Virus record (IMG/VR): IMGVR_UViG_3300046001_004180
Span: 1 to 49,394 of that record
Direction: 5' to 3' (one strand)
Length of the DNA stretch: 49,394 bases
From: a virus
Positions 48,392-49,394 of this stretch are shown here, in pieces; within the stretch, counting starts at the first letter, position 1; the number at the start of each line of letters is the position of its first letter. The position numbers and the translations under genes are program-made. Below the pieces are notes generated by a model. The model did not search any database. It worked only from the letters and a program-made list of their open reading frames with translations, and was not told where the DNA came from.

Positions 48392-48861
48392 TTGAAAGCA
48401 TTGCCCTGGTAGGAGGAGGGCTTTTACGTCTTCTTCCTGAACTCCTCTCCTTCTTTAATAAGAAGACAGATAATAAGCATGAGCTAGAAATGCTAGAGAA
48501 ACAATTCCAGCTAGAACAATCTCGTAATGCTGCACAGATGGAACAGGTTATACAAGTTCAGGAAGGAGCTACAGATGTTGCCCTTACTAACGCGTACAAG
48601 GAAGCTCTAAGAGGGCAAATGCAGAAGGTGGGGGTTAAGTGGGTTGATGCGTTAAACTTTGCTGTACGTCCTATATATGCTTATACGGCATTGGTTTTGT
48701 ATTACGCGTTCAAGGCCTCTCTGTTCGTAGTGGCTATGCAGCAATCTGGTGGGGTATGGGAGAAGGTGTTGCTATGCTACACACCAGAAGACTTCGCTCT
48801 TCTGTCAGGGATTACGTCATTCTACTTCGTAGGTCGTGTTATAGATAAAGGAAACAAATGA
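48388..48861 (+). CDS. Holin-like membrane protein (3TM-holin type), 157 aa
   Basis: An N-terminal hydrophobic helix (IALVGGGLLRLLPELLSFF) is followed by a long Gln/Glu helix (KHELEMLEKQFQLEQSRNAA). Then comes VDALNFAVRPIYAYTALVLYYAF, the family-type RP motif within a membrane segment, and a final membrane segment (FALLSGITSFYFVGRVI). This matches the phage 3TM holin group. It lies next to the 56-residue protein and one gene before the endolysin on the circular map, forming a lysis cassette with spike 2 in between. Confidence 0.72.
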   Translation: MIESIALVGGGLLRLLPELLSFFNKKTDNKHELEMLEKQFQLEQSRNAAQMEQVIQVQEGATDVALTNAYKEALRGQMQKVGVKWVDALNFAVRPIYAYTALVLYYAFKASLFVVAMQQSGGVWEKVLLCYTPEDFALLSGITSFYFVGRVIDKGNK

Positions 48862-49286
48862 GTAAGATTGTATTAGGGAATATAAGTGGTGGACATAATC
48901 TCCAGAAGATTAACGACAACTTCGATAAGATTGAAGCTGAGTTTACTAATAAAGTGGTATATCGAGATGAGACAGGTAGCCTTTCTGTTGCCCTAGATGC
49001 TAACGGTCAGCAAATATATAACCTCCCTGCACCCACTACACTAAACTCAGCAGCACGTCAGCAGGACGTATTAGATGCTGTTGCAGGGGCTAGGACAGCT
49101 GCTCTTACCTCGTTCGCTCCTGTTAGTGATATTATAGCCACTAATGTACAAGGGGCTATTGAAGAGATTAATACCTTTATACAAGCTGGTACGGGGGCAG
49201 TTGCTAAAACATTACAAGCAAAAAATAGGGAGCGGGTCAGTGCTACTGATTATTCAACGTTACAACAAGCGATTAACTTTCCTTGA
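48858..49286 (+). CDS. Tail spike 2, N-terminal anchor (deletion allele ends after 142 aa)
   Basis: The start overlaps the holin-like gene; AAAGGAAACAA precedes the ATG. The anchor matches that of tail spike 1 (HNLQKINDNFDKIEAEF, IYNLPAPTTLNSAARQQDVL, FIQAGTGAVAKTLQAKNRER). In this copy the A tract has six A and the beta-helix of about 600 residues is missing: the anchor joins directly to the last two codons, ending AINFP. Joining this start to the full-length copy at 1-1974 gives a 743-residue spike. The 142-residue stub could still occupy the attachment site. Confidence 0.88.
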   Translation: MSKIVLGNISGGHNLQKINDNFDKIEAEFTNKVVYRDETGSLSVALDANGQQIYNLPAPTTLNSAARQQDVLDAVAGARTAALTSFAPVSDIIATNVQGAIEEINTFIQAGTGAVAKTLQAKNRERVSATDYSTLQQAINFP

Positions 49287-49394
49287 CCGAGCTTAAAAAT
49301 CACGAACAGAACTTACAGCAAGACAGAGGCGAAACAGGTTGTTGCATGATCGTCTCTCTTATAAGACAATTTGAAGGTTGCAAATTAAAATCCT
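49117..49394 (+). repeat. Terminal overlap with the window start
   Basis: It matches 1-162 and then 1966-2082 by eye, except for one A fewer in the homopolymer and the absence of 1803 bases. Shows that the molecule is circularly permuted or terminally redundant and that two alleles were captured. The tail end covers the beginning of the endolysin gene. Confidence 0.93.

Noticed and set aside
1-49394. Single-subunit RNA polymerase as in T7
   Set aside because: No reading frame has the size or motifs; transcription must use host polymerase.
1-49394. Integrase, repressor or other lysogeny genes
   Set aside because: None recognised; the content is that of a lytic phage.
1-49394. CRISPR array
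   Set aside because: The repeats found are short iterons or hairpins without regular unique spacers of about 30 bases.

Overview
The window is an essentially complete genome of a strictly lytic podovirus. It reads past its own start: bases 49117-49394 repeat the beginning of the window, so the map is circular or terminally redundant, about 47-49 kb depending on the allele. The virion module is T7-like in gene order: TerS, TerL, portal, scaffold, capsid, tail tubes A and B, and internal virion proteins. There is no single-subunit RNA polymerase. Instead there are an ECF-like sigma factor, a class II (B12-dependent) ribonucleotide reductase, ThyX, a T7-type DNA polymerase and a phiEco32-type amidoligase cluster. 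This combination recalls the VpV262/SIO1/CVT22 group (Zobellviridae); that placement is from memory of gene content, not a search. Two beta-helix tail spikes and several lambdoid-type accessory genes suggest an encapsulated member of the Enterobacterales as host (inference).

Layout. Bases 1-24083 (+) carry the second tail spike, the endolysin, packaging genes, head genes, tail tubes and ejection proteins, ending at a bidirectional terminator (24089-24122). Bases 24130-45475 (-) are one long leftward early/middle region. In transcription order it holds small early genes, then the amidoligase cluster (42963 down to 36697). These are followed by accessory genes, primase-helicase, a homing endonuclease, sigma factor and DNA polymerase. 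SSB, 5'-3' exonuclease, HNH nuclease, dNTP pyrophosphohydrolase, ThyX, 3'-5' exonuclease and RNR complete the region. Bases 45527-46431 are a non-coding control region with three leftward sigma-70 promoters, CTCAGG iterons, covarying hairpins and an AT run. Bases 46432-49394 (+) carry the first tail spike, two holin-like membrane proteins and the N-terminal anchor of the second spike.

How the genes work together. Host sigma-70 RNA polymerase probably reads the leftward early genes. The phage sigma factor then probably redirects host polymerase to the + strand late genes. RNR, ThyX and the dNTP hydrolase supply precursors, while polymerase, primase-helicase, SSB and the nucleases replicate and process DNA. 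The two spikes share an N-terminal particle-binding domain and carry unrelated beta-helix modules, presumably capsule or O-antigen depolymerases.

Most notable observations: (1) the two terminal copies of the second spike differ by an in-frame 1803-base deletion between 9-base repeats and by an A7/A6 tract that decides the reading frame; (2) a complete amidoligase/ATP-grasp/GAT-II/C26 hydrolase system, whose GAT-II may start at AUU so that its catalytic Cys is residue 2; (3) a family of five strand-biased mini-hairpins with covariation; (4) an iteron-bearing control region and a 26-base perfect inverted repeat enclosing a single gene.
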